Shown here: positions 23,635 to 32,158 of the stretch, piece by piece
How the letters are laid out: every line of letters starts with the position of its first letter
Numbering within the stretch: the first letter of the stretch is position 1
Source of the DNA: an uncultured Bacilli bacterium
GTDB lineage: Bacteria > Bacillota_I > Bacilli_A > RF39 > UBA660
Reading direction: 5' to 3'
Assembly (NCBI GenBank): GCA_910585045.1
Contig: CAJUCD010000008.1
Location: forward strand, 45,794 to 77,951
Length of the DNA: 32,158 bases
Translations under genes and position numbers: made by a program
Notes under the pieces: model-generated
What the model was told of the DNA's origin: nothing
The model's database searches: none
The model's input: only the letters and a program-made list of their open reading frames with translations

Positions 23635-26600
23635 ATGGAAAAATTTAAATATATTATTTTTTTATTTCTATTTGGAATTTTAACGTTGTTTAATAATAAC
23701 TCAGTAGTTGAAGCATTTACAACTGAATATGAATTTAATTATATTGGTGATGTTCAAGAGTTTATAGTTCCGGTAAATGGTACATATAAGTTAGAAGTAT
23801 GGGGAGCTCAAGGTGCTGGTAATCATCAACATAGTGAACTTGGCTATGGTGGAAAAGGTGGCTATTCAACGGGCGAATTAGAGCTTAGAAAAGGCACCAA
23901 ATTATATATTTATGTAGGCGGCCAAGGAAATGTTTGTTATAGCCCTTATTGTAGTGTTGCAGGAGGCTATAATGGCGGAGGTTCAGCTTGGAAAAAAACT
24001 GGTGGAAGCGGGGACCCTGCTGCTAGTGGTGGAGGCGCAACTGATATTCGTTTAATTGGTGGTTTGTGGAATGATAAAAAATCTTTACTTTCTAGGTTTA
24101 TTGTCGCAGGTGCTGGTGGAGGCGGCGGTATGGATGGTAATACCCCTAATGTTGGTGCAGAACGCGGAGGCGATGGGGGCGGCTTATCAGGTATAGTTTA
24201 TGATAATGAAACTGGTCATGGCGGTACACAGGATTCTGGCTGGAAATTCGGGGAAGGTTTTAGTGCTAATTCTAAAAATAACGCTTACATAAGCAATACT
24301 TATGGAGGCGCAGGTGGAGGCTCAGGCTGGTATGGTGGAAGTTTCGCTAGAAATGGCGGTTGGCAAGGTGCTGGAGGAGGATCAGGTTTTGTTTTAACTA
24401 GAGATTCTGCGACTAAAGTACCAAATGGTTATTCAGTTACTAGTGAATACTATCTTAAAAACGCTTTAACTCAAGCTGGAAATGAATTGATTCCTACTCA
24501 TAATCATGAAACAACTATGAAAGGTAATAGTGGAAATGGTTTTGCTAAAATAACTATTTTAGAATATGATGCTCTTCAAATAGCAGATTTATCTTTAAAT
24601 TATCTTAACACTGGAAACTATGAAGTTATTATTCCCAATGAAGAATTTGAAACTACTATTAGTTATAACAATCCTAGTGTTATTTGGTCTAGTGGAACTG
24701 GTAAAGTTACTTTAAAAGTAGATACTATTCATGAAGTTATTTTAATGGATGATAATGGAAGTATAAATGTTTATAACATTAAAGTTCTTAGTAGTAAAGT
24801 TTATTTAGATAATGTTATTTTTGATGGTATAGACTTTAAATTTGATAAACAAAGATATTTATATGAATTTAATGTTTCTAATGAAATAAATGAGATAAAT
24901 CCTAATATTGTAGTAAGTGATGATGTAACATATAAAATTAATAAAACAACTTTAAATGTAGGAAAAAATATTATAGAGATTACAGCTTTAAAAGATGGCT
25001 TTACTTCTAGTACATATACTTTTGTTATTAATAGAGAATATGCTAAAACATTAGAGCCTATTATTAATACTTTTGATTATACAGGAGATTACCAAGAATT
25101 TATAGCGCCTTTTACAGGTGATTATAAATTAGAAGTATGGGGTGCTCAAGGTGGAGGCGCCCATCAAAAAGCTAATGTTGAACTTGGCTATGGTGGAAAA
25201 GGCGGATATTCTACTGGAATTGTTCATTTAAATGAAGGGGAAAAACTCTATATTTATGTAGGTGGTGAAGGTACTTATTGTGCTACTGCAAGATGTACTG
25301 CTCCAGGTGGCTATAACGGTGGAGGTTCTGGCTATAAAGTTAGTTCTGGGGCTATAGATTTGGCTGCAAGCGGTGGAGGTGCAACTGATATTCGTTTAAT
25401 AAAAGGTGTTTGGGATGCTGAAGTCTCATTAAAATCACGCCTAATCGTCGCTGGAGGCGGCGGAGGCGGCGGCATGGATGGAAACCGTGAATACGATGGC
25501 ATCGAACGTGGAGGCGATGGTGGAGGCCTCTCTGGTATCGCCAGCAGTGTAGAAACAGGAAATCCTGGCACACAAACTTCTGGTTGGGCTTTTGGTAAAG
25601 GGTTTGCTGCTACTTCTAGTAATTTAAATTATACTTCAACTGCTTATGGTGGTCCTGGTGCTGGAGGAGGCTGGTATGGTGGTTATCATGCTCGTTCTGG
25701 CAAAGGTTGGGAAGGTGCTGGAGGTGGTTCTGGCTTTATTTGGACAAATGATTCAGTTACTTCTGTACCAACTGGCTATAATGTAGATTCTAAATACTAT
25801 TTAAAAGATGCGAAAACTATCGCTGGAAATACATCTATGCCTGATTATACTGGTACTGGGACAATGACTGGTAATGGAGGCAATGGTTATGCTAAAATTA
25901 CATATTATGACCCAAGTTTATTAGATGAATTATTAAATATAAAAACCTCAATAGGTGTATTAAATCCTGAATTTTCATCTTTAGTTAAAGAATATGATTT
26001 ATATTTAGATATTGATGAGACAGAACTAACAATCGAAGCAGAATTAAAAAAAGGCGAAGGTTTAGTAACAGGAACAGGTACTTTTATTGTGGATGCTGGG
26101 ACTTCTGTTTATCCTATAACTTTTACTAATGCTAATGGTGATATAACTATATATAATATCAATGTTACAAGAAATGCTAGTTCATCAGCTTCTATCGCAG
26201 GTTTTAAAGTTAATGGTATTTTAAATCCAGATTTTAGAGAAGATTTATATAATTATCAAGTTGAAATACCTACTGAAGTAACAAAAATAAATTTAGAATT
26301 GTTGAAAAAATATCCAAATCAAATTATTCCAACAGATACAATATATGACTTTACAGAAGAGGAACTTTCTAAAACTTTGATTGTTAGTAGCGAAAAAGAT
26401 TTAGCTAATGCTACTTATAATTTTATTTTTAAAAGAAAAAAATCTACTATTTTAAAAAGCTTAGAAATTAAAAATGGTACTTTAATTGGAGATTTTAATC
26501 CTTTAAAAACAGAATACACTTTGGAACTTTCAAATTCAACTAGAGAATTATTTATTGATGCTAAAGCTTGGTTTAGTGATGCTAAAATTACCATTACAGA

Positions 26601-29600
26601 GCCACGTTATGTAGGCATAGATGATAAAACACTTACTATTAAAGTAGATTTAGATGGAGTAGAAAGCACAACGTATACTTTTAATATCGAAAGAGTTGAA
26701 GATATTACTTATGATATAGACGAAGGCTATGAATATACTGGTGATTATCAAGAATTTGTAGCACCTTTTACAGGAAATTATAAATTAGAAGTATGGGGTG
26801 CTCAAGGTGGTGGAGCTCATCAAAAAGCTAATGCTGAACTTGGTTATGGTGGTAAAGGTGGATATTCCACTGGAACTGTTTTCTTAAATAGTGGAGAAAA
26901 ATTATATATATACGTAGGTGGTGAGGGTACTTATTGTGCTACTGCACGTTGTGTCTCTCCGGGTGGCTATAATGGTGGAGGCTCTGGCTATAAAGTTAAT
27001 TCCTCAAATATAGATTTAGCTGCAAGTGGTGGAGGTGCTACTGATATTCGTTTTATTCCTGGAGTATGGAGCGATAATTCGTCTTTATTATCTCGCTTGA
27101 TTGTTGCAGGCGGCGGAGGCGGCGGAGGCATGGATGGTAACCGAGAATACGCTGGAATTGAACGTGGAGGTGATGGTGGAGGTATTTCTGGTATCGTTAG
27201 CAACATTGAAACTGGAAATCCTGGTACACAAACTTCTGGTTGGGCTTTTGGTAAAGGATTTGCTGCTACTTCTAGTAATTTAAATTATACCTCAACAGGT
27301 TATGGCGGTCCTGGCGCTGGAGGTGGCTGGTATGGTGGTTATCATGCTCGTCCTGGTAGAGGCTGGGAAGGTGCTGGCGGAGGTTCTGGTTTTGTCTTTA
27401 CTAAAAGTACATTTAAAAATACACCATCTGGATATAGTGTAGATACTAAATATTACTTAAAAGATGCTGAAACTATTGCTGGTAATGCAGAGATGCCTAC
27501 TTATGATGGACTTGATTTAATGACTGGTAATAGCGGAAATGGTTATGCTAAAATTACAGCCACAGGAGGAGTAAGTGGAGATACATTTTTAGATAGTATT
27601 ACACTTAATGATGGAGATATCCAAATTCCTTTTGAACCTTGGACTTTAGAGTATAATATTTTTATGGATAAAAATATGCCAATTTTAAAAGTAAATGCAA
27701 TTTCTAAAGATAGTAATGCTACTATTATTGGTAATGGGGAATTTAATATTGCACCTGGAGAATCTGAACATCATATTATTGTTTCTACTAGTGATGGTAG
27801 TTACAAAACTTATACTATTAATATTACGAAAGAACCTAGTGATGATGCTACTCCTAAGAATATAGCTATAAAAAATCCTCAAAGCTATTTATGTGGTTCT
27901 TCTAAAATTCTTTGTAATTATTCTTTTAAAGAAAGTGAAAATAATTATGAAATCGTTTATCCTTTTGAAACTACCGATTTGACTTTTAATGCAGAATTGA
28001 AAAGTCCTTATCAATCTGTTACATATTATTTAGTTACAGATGATGGAGATGTAGAATTAAATGATGGTAAATTGGCTTTGGATGATAATATAAGTAATGT
28101 AAAAGTTAAAATAACTAGTGAAAGTGGAATTGAAAATTTTTATAATTATAAAATTACTAAAGATGCGAGTGGTAATAATGTTTTAAAAACTTTAGAAATA
28201 ATCAGTCCGCCTATAGATATAGAATTTGATTCTTATATATATGAATATACTTTTACAGTTCCTTCATCAACAGAAAGGTTAGAACTTAAACTTGAAGCAG
28301 TAAATCCACAAGCTACTATTCTAGTTGATGGTAATGAAAATTTAAAAGTAGGAATGAATCAAATTAAAATTAAGGTTACAGCTGAAAATGGAAATAGTAG
28401 AACTTATATTTTAAATGTTTATAAGGAAAAAAGTGATAATACATATCTTAGTAGTTTAATTGTTACTAATGATAATAATGAAGAATTAGAGTTAACACCA
28501 ACATTTAATAAACTTTTTACAAATTATAATGCAACAGCTTCTAGTAGTGATAAAACAATAACTATTAATGCTATACCTGAGGAAGGTATTGTGACAGGTA
28601 ATGGGACATTTAATTTGGTTAGTGGTAAAAATGTTTTTCCAATAACTGTTACTAGTGAATCAGGAGAAACTATGATATATGAAGTTATTATAATGAAATC
28701 TCGAAATAATAATAGTAATCTTCTTAATATTGAAATTGAAGGATATGAACTAAGTCCTGAATTTGATAAAGCTACAAAGAATTATACTGTTTCTATTCCT
28801 AAAAGTGTAAATAGCTTAAATGTCAAAGTTACACCAGAAGAAGAAAGTACAACTTATACTATAAGAGGCAATACTAATTTAACTGATAAGTCTAATACCA
28901 TTGTTATTACTAGTATTGCAGAAGATAAAACTTATCAAGTTTATCAAATTGTTGTCTTAAAAGAAACTAGTGATAATAATTATTTGAAAAATATTGAAGT
29001 TACTAATGGCGTGTTAAACGAAACTTTTGATAGAGAAAATCTTACTTACACAATAGATGTAGATAGTTCTATTAATTCGATTAATATTAATGGAATAAAA
29101 GATAATGAGAGTGCTATTATTAAAGGTAATGGAACTTATGCATTAGTCGCTGGTGAAAATATAATTAATTTATTTGTAACTAGTGAATTAGGAAATGAAA
29201 GAGTTTATACTATTAAAGTTAATAAGAAACTTAATAGTGATACTTCTTTAGAATATGTTACTAATAATAGAGGCAGCGAAGTAATAAAACAAGAAGATAC
29301 AACACTTGGTTATGATTATTTAATTAATGTACAATATGAAGTTAATACTATTGAAATAACTGGGAAAACTAATTCTAGAACTTCTATAATAACTGGTAAT
29401 GGTAATTATAATTTAAAACCTGGAGATAATAGTATAACTCTTAGAGTAACTGCTGAAGATGGCAATTCAAAAGATTATATTGTTAAAGTAGTTCGTGATT
29501 TATCTAATAATGATGATTTATCTTTCCTATTTACCCAAGAAGGAGGATTGTCACCAATTTTTTCTGAGACAACTATTTATTATGATGTGTTAGTGCCTTT

Positions 29601-32158
29601 TAATACTAATACACTTCATATTACTGCTATACCTGAGGATATAAATGCTTTTGTAGATGTATCTGATAGTTCTAATGTAGATACTTTTAAATATACCAAA
29701 GATATAAGTAATCTGGAGGCTAATGAGTCTACAAGTATTGATATAGTTGTAACTGCTCAAAATGGTGATATTAAAATTTATACTATTCATGTTACTAAAC
29801 AAAGTGATACTAATGAAGATTTAACATTACTTTCTTTAGATACTAATCGTGGTGAATTAATACCAGCTTTTAATCCATATACTTTAAATTATACATTAGA
29901 AGTAGAAAATGATATTACAGATATTACAATTACAGCAGAAACATTTAATCCTAATGTAAATATAAAAGGATTAGGTACTTATAATCTTAAAGTTGGAAAA
30001 AATTCTATTCCAATATTTGTAGTTGGAGAATCTGGTGTTCAAAAAGATTATCAAATAGTGGTAACTAGAAAAAAATCTAATGATGCAAGCCTTTCTAATT
30101 TAGTAGTCAAAAGCCATGTTCTAAATCCTTATTTTAATAAAGATGTTTTAGAATATAATTTGATAACTAGTAATAATGCGTTAGAATTTACTATAATTAA
30201 ACCTACTGAAAGTGAGGCAACTTATGAAGTTTTAGGTAATAATGATTTTAAAACTGGAGAAAATATAGTAACTATTCGGGTAACTGCTCCTGATGGAGTT
30301 ACAACTAAAGATTATATTTTAAAAGTTGAAAAAACTGGTAGTAAAAATAATAATTTAGCTAATCTGGAAGTTGTTGATTATACTTTAACTCCTAAATTTC
30401 ATAAAGGTGTAACTTTATATACTACAGAAGTTTCTAATGATGTTAATAGTATTGTAATAGAGGCTTTACCAGAGGATAAAAATGCTACTATAAATGGTAC
30501 TGGTTTAAAAACTATTGTAACTGGAGAAAACTATTTTGAAGTTGTTGTAACTAGTGAAGCGGGAGATAAAAAAGTATATACAATTCTTGTTATTAAAGAA
30601 GCTAGTGATAATAATTATCTTAGTTCTTTACAAATTAGTGAAGGTGTTTTGAATCCTATATTTGATAAAGAATTAAATGATTATACTGTTAGTATTCCTT
30701 ATAATATTAGTAGTATAGAGATTAGTGGAAAATTAGAAGATAGTAATGCAACTGTATCTGGTTTTGGAACATTTAATTTAAGTGTTGGAGATAATGATTT
30801 TTCAATAGCTGTTACTAGTGAATCTGGTCTGATTCGTACATATAATCTTAAAGTTATAAGAGAAGATATTGTTAGTGCTTATTTAACGGATTTAGATATT
30901 AAAGGATATCAACTTGATACAGAATTTAATAAGGAAATATTAGAATATTTTATAACTGTTCCTAGTGATATAGATAATATAGAGTTAACTTTAGTTCCAG
31001 AAGATGCTAAAGCTGATCTTGAAGTAATAGGAGATACTAATCTGGAAGTTGGTATGAATGAAGTTCACATTAAAGTAACCGCTAGTGATAAAATAACAAC
31101 TTTAGAGTATATAATTTATGTTAATAAAGAAATGTCTACTAATAATTATCTAAGTAGTTTAACTTCAAGTTTGGGAGATTTAATGCCAGAATTTGACCCT
31201 ACAATTTTAGAATATATAGTTGAAGTGCCAAGAGAAACAGAAAAAATTATTATAAATGCTACTACTCAAGATAAGAGCGCTAATATTACTAGTGGTCTTG
31301 GAGAACATAGTCTAGTTTTAGGTAATAATATAGTATTTATTAAAGTTAAATCAGCGATAGGTATTACTAGAACTTATAAAGTTAATGTGATTAGAAAAGC
31401 TGATGATAATAATTATTTACAAAATCTTAAAGTGATGTATTTAAATGAGGAAATATTAATAAATCCAGAATTTAATAAAGATATTAATGAATATGATGTA
31501 ACTGTTAATAGCGATTTTAATTTTGTTCAGATAAAAGCTGATGCTATAAATGAAAATGCAACTATTACGGGAACAGGTATTAAAGAATTAAAAACTGGTT
31601 TGAATAAATTTGAAATAGTAGTAACCGCAGAAAATGGATCAATCAATACTTATATTCTAAATATTACAAAAGAAGTTTCGTCTAATAATTATCTTGTAAA
31701 TTTAATTCCTAGTAGTGGTTCTTTAAACCCTAAGTTTAATAAAGATATTTTGGAATATACTTTAGATTTAAGCTATGATACTTCAGAATTAGAATTTAAT
31801 GCTATAGTTGAAAGTAATTTAGCTCATGTAACAGGAGTAGAGTCTAAAGTAGTTTCAGAGGGATTAAGTACTAGAGAAATTATTGTGACAGCAGAAGATG
31901 GAAGTGTTAGAACATATAAAATTAATGTTAATAAAGAAACAGCTGCTGAAGCAAGACTAGAAAGTCTAGAAATAGAAGGATATATGGTTGAATTTGATCC
32001 AGATACATATAGTTATAATTTAAGTGTATCAATATCCAAAAAAGAATTGCTAGAAAGTGAAATAAAAGCGATTCCTAAAGATGAAAATGCAACAGTAAAC
32101 TTGATGGGAGACTTAACTATCCATGAAGGAATGATAAATATCTATGTGATAGAAGTTA
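23635..32158 (+). CDS. Giant secreted protein: glycine-rich modules and cadherin-like repeats (partial)
   Basis: At least 2,841 residues; the frame is open from ATG 23635 (after TAGGTG) to the right edge. A signal peptide with cleavage likely after VEA opens it. Three glycine-rich modules of ~270 residues follow (about 23730-24570, 25075-25915, 26740-27560), each starting YxGDxQEF and KLEVWGAQG and continuing with GGKGGYSTG, YIYVGG, GGGATDIR and GGGSGF; they resemble the Gly-rich region of ALK/LTK receptors (PF12810-type). Modules 2 and 3 are close copies, including paired Cys. Two cadherin-like repeats follow module 1, three follow module 2, and at least 16 plus a partial one follow module 3, each ~85-90 residues with LxxLxI at the start, FxxxxxxY in the middle and a NxIxIxVTxExG-xxxYxIxV end (PF12733-type). 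It is probably a long surface stalk or adhesin; the cell-wall anchor, if any, is outside the window. Confidence 0.88.
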   Translation, partial: MEKFKYIIFLFLFGILTLFNNNSVVEAFTTEYEFNYIGDVQEFIVPVNGTYKLEVWGAQGAGNHQHSELGYGGKGGYSTGELELRKGTKLYIYVGGQGNVCYSPYCSVAGGYNGGGSAWKKTGGSGDPAASGGGATDIRLIGGLWNDKKSLLSRFIVAGAGGGGGMDGNTPNVGAERGGDGGGLSGIVYDNETGHGGTQDSGWKFGEGFSANSKNNAYISNTYGGAGGGSGWYGGSFARNGGWQGAGGGSGFVLTRDSATKVPNGYSVTSEYYLKNALTQAGNELIPTHNHETTMKGNSGNGFAKITILEYDALQIADLSLNYLNTGNYEVIIPNEEFETTISYNNPSVIWSSGTGKVTLKVDTIHEVILMDDNGSINVYNIKVLSSKVYLDNVIFDGIDFKFDKQRYLYEFNVSNEINEINPNIVVSDDVTYKINKTTLNVGKNIIEITALKDGFTSSTYTFVINREYAKTLEPIINTFDYTGDYQEFIAPFTGDYKLEVWGAQGGGAHQKANVELGYGGKGGYSTGIVHLNEGEKLYIYVGGEGTYCATARCTAPGGYNGGGSGYKVSSGAIDLAASGGGATDIRLIKGVWDAEVSLKSRLIVAGGGGGGGMDGNREYDGIERGGDGGGLSGIASSVETGNPGTQTSGWAFGKGFAATSSNLNYTSTAYGGPGAGGGWYGGYHARSGKGWEGAGGGSGFIWTNDSVTSVPTGYNVDSKYYLKDAKTIAGNTSMPDYTGTGTMTGNGGNGYAKITYYDPSLLDELLNIKTSIGVLNPEFSSLVKEYDLYLDIDETELTIEAELKKGEGLVTGTGTFIVDAGTSVYPITFTNANGDITIYNINVTRNASSSASIAGFKVNGILNPDFREDLYNYQVEIPTEVTKINLELLKKYPNQIIPTDTIYDFTEEELSKTLIVSSEKDLANATYNFIFKRKKSTILKSLEIKNGTLIGDFNPLKTEYTLELSNSTRELFIDAKAWFSDAKITITEPRYVGIDDKTLTIKVDLDGVESTTYTFNIERVEDITYDIDEGYEYTGDYQEFVAPFTGNYKLEVWGAQGGGAHQKANAELGYGGKGGYSTGTVFLNSGEKLYIYVGGEGTYCATARCVSPGGYNGGGSGYKVNSSNIDLAASGGGATDIRFIPGVWSDNSSLLSRLIVAGGGGGGGMDGNREYAGIERGGDGGGISGIVSNIETGNPGTQTSGWAFGKGFAATSSNLNYTSTGYGGPGAGGGWYGGYHARPGRGWEGAGGGSGFVFTKSTFKNTPSGYSVDTKYYLKDAETIAGNAEMPTYDGLDLMTGNSGNGYAKITATGGVSGDTFLDSITLNDGDIQIPFEPWTLEYNIFMDKNMPILKVNAISKDSNATIIGNGEFNIAPGESEHHIIVSTSDGSYKTYTINITKEPSDDATPKNIAIKNPQSYLCGSSKILCNYSFKESENNYEIVYPFETTDLTFNAELKSPYQSVTYYLVTDDGDVELNDGKLALDDNISNVKVKITSESGIENFYNYKITKDASGNNVLKTLEIISPPIDIEFDSYIYEYTFTVPSSTERLELKLEAVNPQATILVDGNENLKVGMNQIKIKVTAENGNSRTYILNVYKEKSDNTYLSSLIVTNDNNEELELTPTFNKLFTNYNATASSSDKTITINAIPEEGIVTGNGTFNLVSGKNVFPITVTSESGETMIYEVIIMKSRNNNSNLLNIEIEGYELSPEFDKATKNYTVSIPKSVNSLNVKVTPEEESTTYTIRGNTNLTDKSNTIVITSIAEDKTYQVYQIVVLKETSDNNYLKNIEVTNGVLNETFDRENLTYTIDVDSSINSININGIKDNESAIIKGNGTYALVAGENIINLFVTSELGNERVYTIKVNKKLNSDTSLEYVTNNRGSEVIKQEDTTLGYDYLINVQYEVNTIEITGKTNSRTSIITGNGNYNLKPGDNSITLRVTAEDGNSKDYIVKVVRDLSNNDDLSFLFTQEGGLSPIFSETTIYYDVLVPFNTNTLHITAIPEDINAFVDVSDSSNVDTFKYTKDISNLEANESTSIDIVVTAQNGDIKIYTIHVTKQSDTNEDLTLLSLDTNRGELIPAFNPYTLNYTLEVENDITDITITAETFNPNVNIKGLGTYNLKVGKNSIPIFVVGESGVQKDYQIVVTRKKSNDASLSNLVVKSHVLNPYFNKDVLEYNLITSNNALEFTIIKPTESEATYEVLGNNDFKTGENIVTIRVTAPDGVTTKDYILKVEKTGSKNNNLANLEVVDYTLTPKFHKGVTLYTTEVSNDVNSIVIEALPEDKNATINGTGLKTIVTGENYFEVVVTSEAGDKKVYTILVIKEASDNNYLSSLQISEGVLNPIFDKELNDYTVSIPYNISSIEISGKLEDSNATVSGFGTFNLSVGDNDFSIAVTSESGLIRTYNLKVIREDIVSAYLTDLDIKGYQLDTEFNKEILEYFITVPSDIDNIELTLVPEDAKADLEVIGDTNLEVGMNEVHIKVTASDKITTLEYIIYVNKEMSTNNYLSSLTSSLGDLMPEFDPTILEYIVEVPRETEKIIINATTQDKSANITSGLGEHSLVLGNNIVFIKVKSAIGITRTYKVNVIRKADDNNYLQNLKVMYLNEEILINPEFNKDINEYDVTVNSDFNFVQIKADAINENATITGTGIKELKTGLNKFEIVVTAENGSINTYILNITKEVSSNNYLVNLIPSSGSLNPKFNKDILEYTLDLSYDTSELEFNAIVESNLAHVTGVESKVVSEGLSTREIIVTAEDGSVRTYKINVNKETAAEARLESLEIEGYMVEFDPDTYSYNLSVSISKKELLESEIKAIPKDENATVNLMGDLTIHEGMINIYVIEV

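Noticed and set aside
25332..25573. Leftward Pro/Ser-rich open frames opposite the glycine-rich modules (also 26988-27206)
   Set aside because: They are complements of GGN-rich codons in the giant surface protein and have no start signals.

Overview
The window looks like chromosome of an AT-rich, anaerobic, Gram-positive-type bacterium (Bacillota/Mycoplasmatota side, probably an uncultured gut lineage). The basis is A/T-rich codon use, strong AGGAGG/AGGTG ribosome sites, TTGACA/TATAAT promoters, U-tailed hairpin terminators, a pyruvate:ferredoxin oxidoreductase, an ftsA-ftsZ pair and very large secreted cadherin-like proteins. The standard bacterial code fits: Trp is TGG, and TGA appears once as a stop, in the ATGA overlap at 5655-5658. 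The exact lineage is inference.

Layout. 1-190: start of a leftward collagen-like Gly-X-Y protein. 322-3849: a family 2 glycosyltransferase and two zinc-ribbon membrane proteins. 3958-6704: a compact operon of ZIP metal transporter, SDR epimerase and patatin-like lipase. 6778-8676: YebC-family translation factor and a hypothetical membrane protein. 8807-12157: pyruvate:ferredoxin oxidoreductase. 12165-14820: accessory island. 14932-16548: membrane protein with an external domain. 16611-18044: RelA/SpoT homologue interrupted by two in-frame TAA codons. 18131-20464: ftsA-ftsZ. 20508-22166: family 4 glycosyltransferase and a small anchored protein. 22181-23543: decayed IS3-like element. 23635 to the right edge: start of a giant secreted protein with three glycine-rich modules and about 22 cadherin-like repeats.

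The most interesting region is 12165-14694. Three units of about 280 bp lie on the plus strand around a leftward secreted C-type-lectin-like gene and an XRE regulator. Each starts a few bases after a stop codon or terminator at AGGGYTAWT. Each then carries a short cassette, sharply bounded by TCTCCG and GGTGTGCGCC, that encodes only the variable C-terminal lectin-like segment (MSP...GVR). Each ends in two small hairpins and a terminator. The first cassette is packed with AAC codons, and the framework codons avoid adenine although the host prefers A-ending codons. That is the signature of a diversity-generating retroelement template repeat. No reverse transcriptase is in the window. I propose a dispersed family of template-like (or silent-cassette) RNAs acting on target genes elsewhere.

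Second-tier observations are: an IS3-like element inserted exactly in the loop of a terminator hairpin with an 8-bp duplication; three palindromic TTATG-C-CATAA operator candidates between the lectin-like gene and the XRE gene; a promoter-terminator-bounded small RNA at 14720-14820; and the interrupted RelA/SpoT gene.
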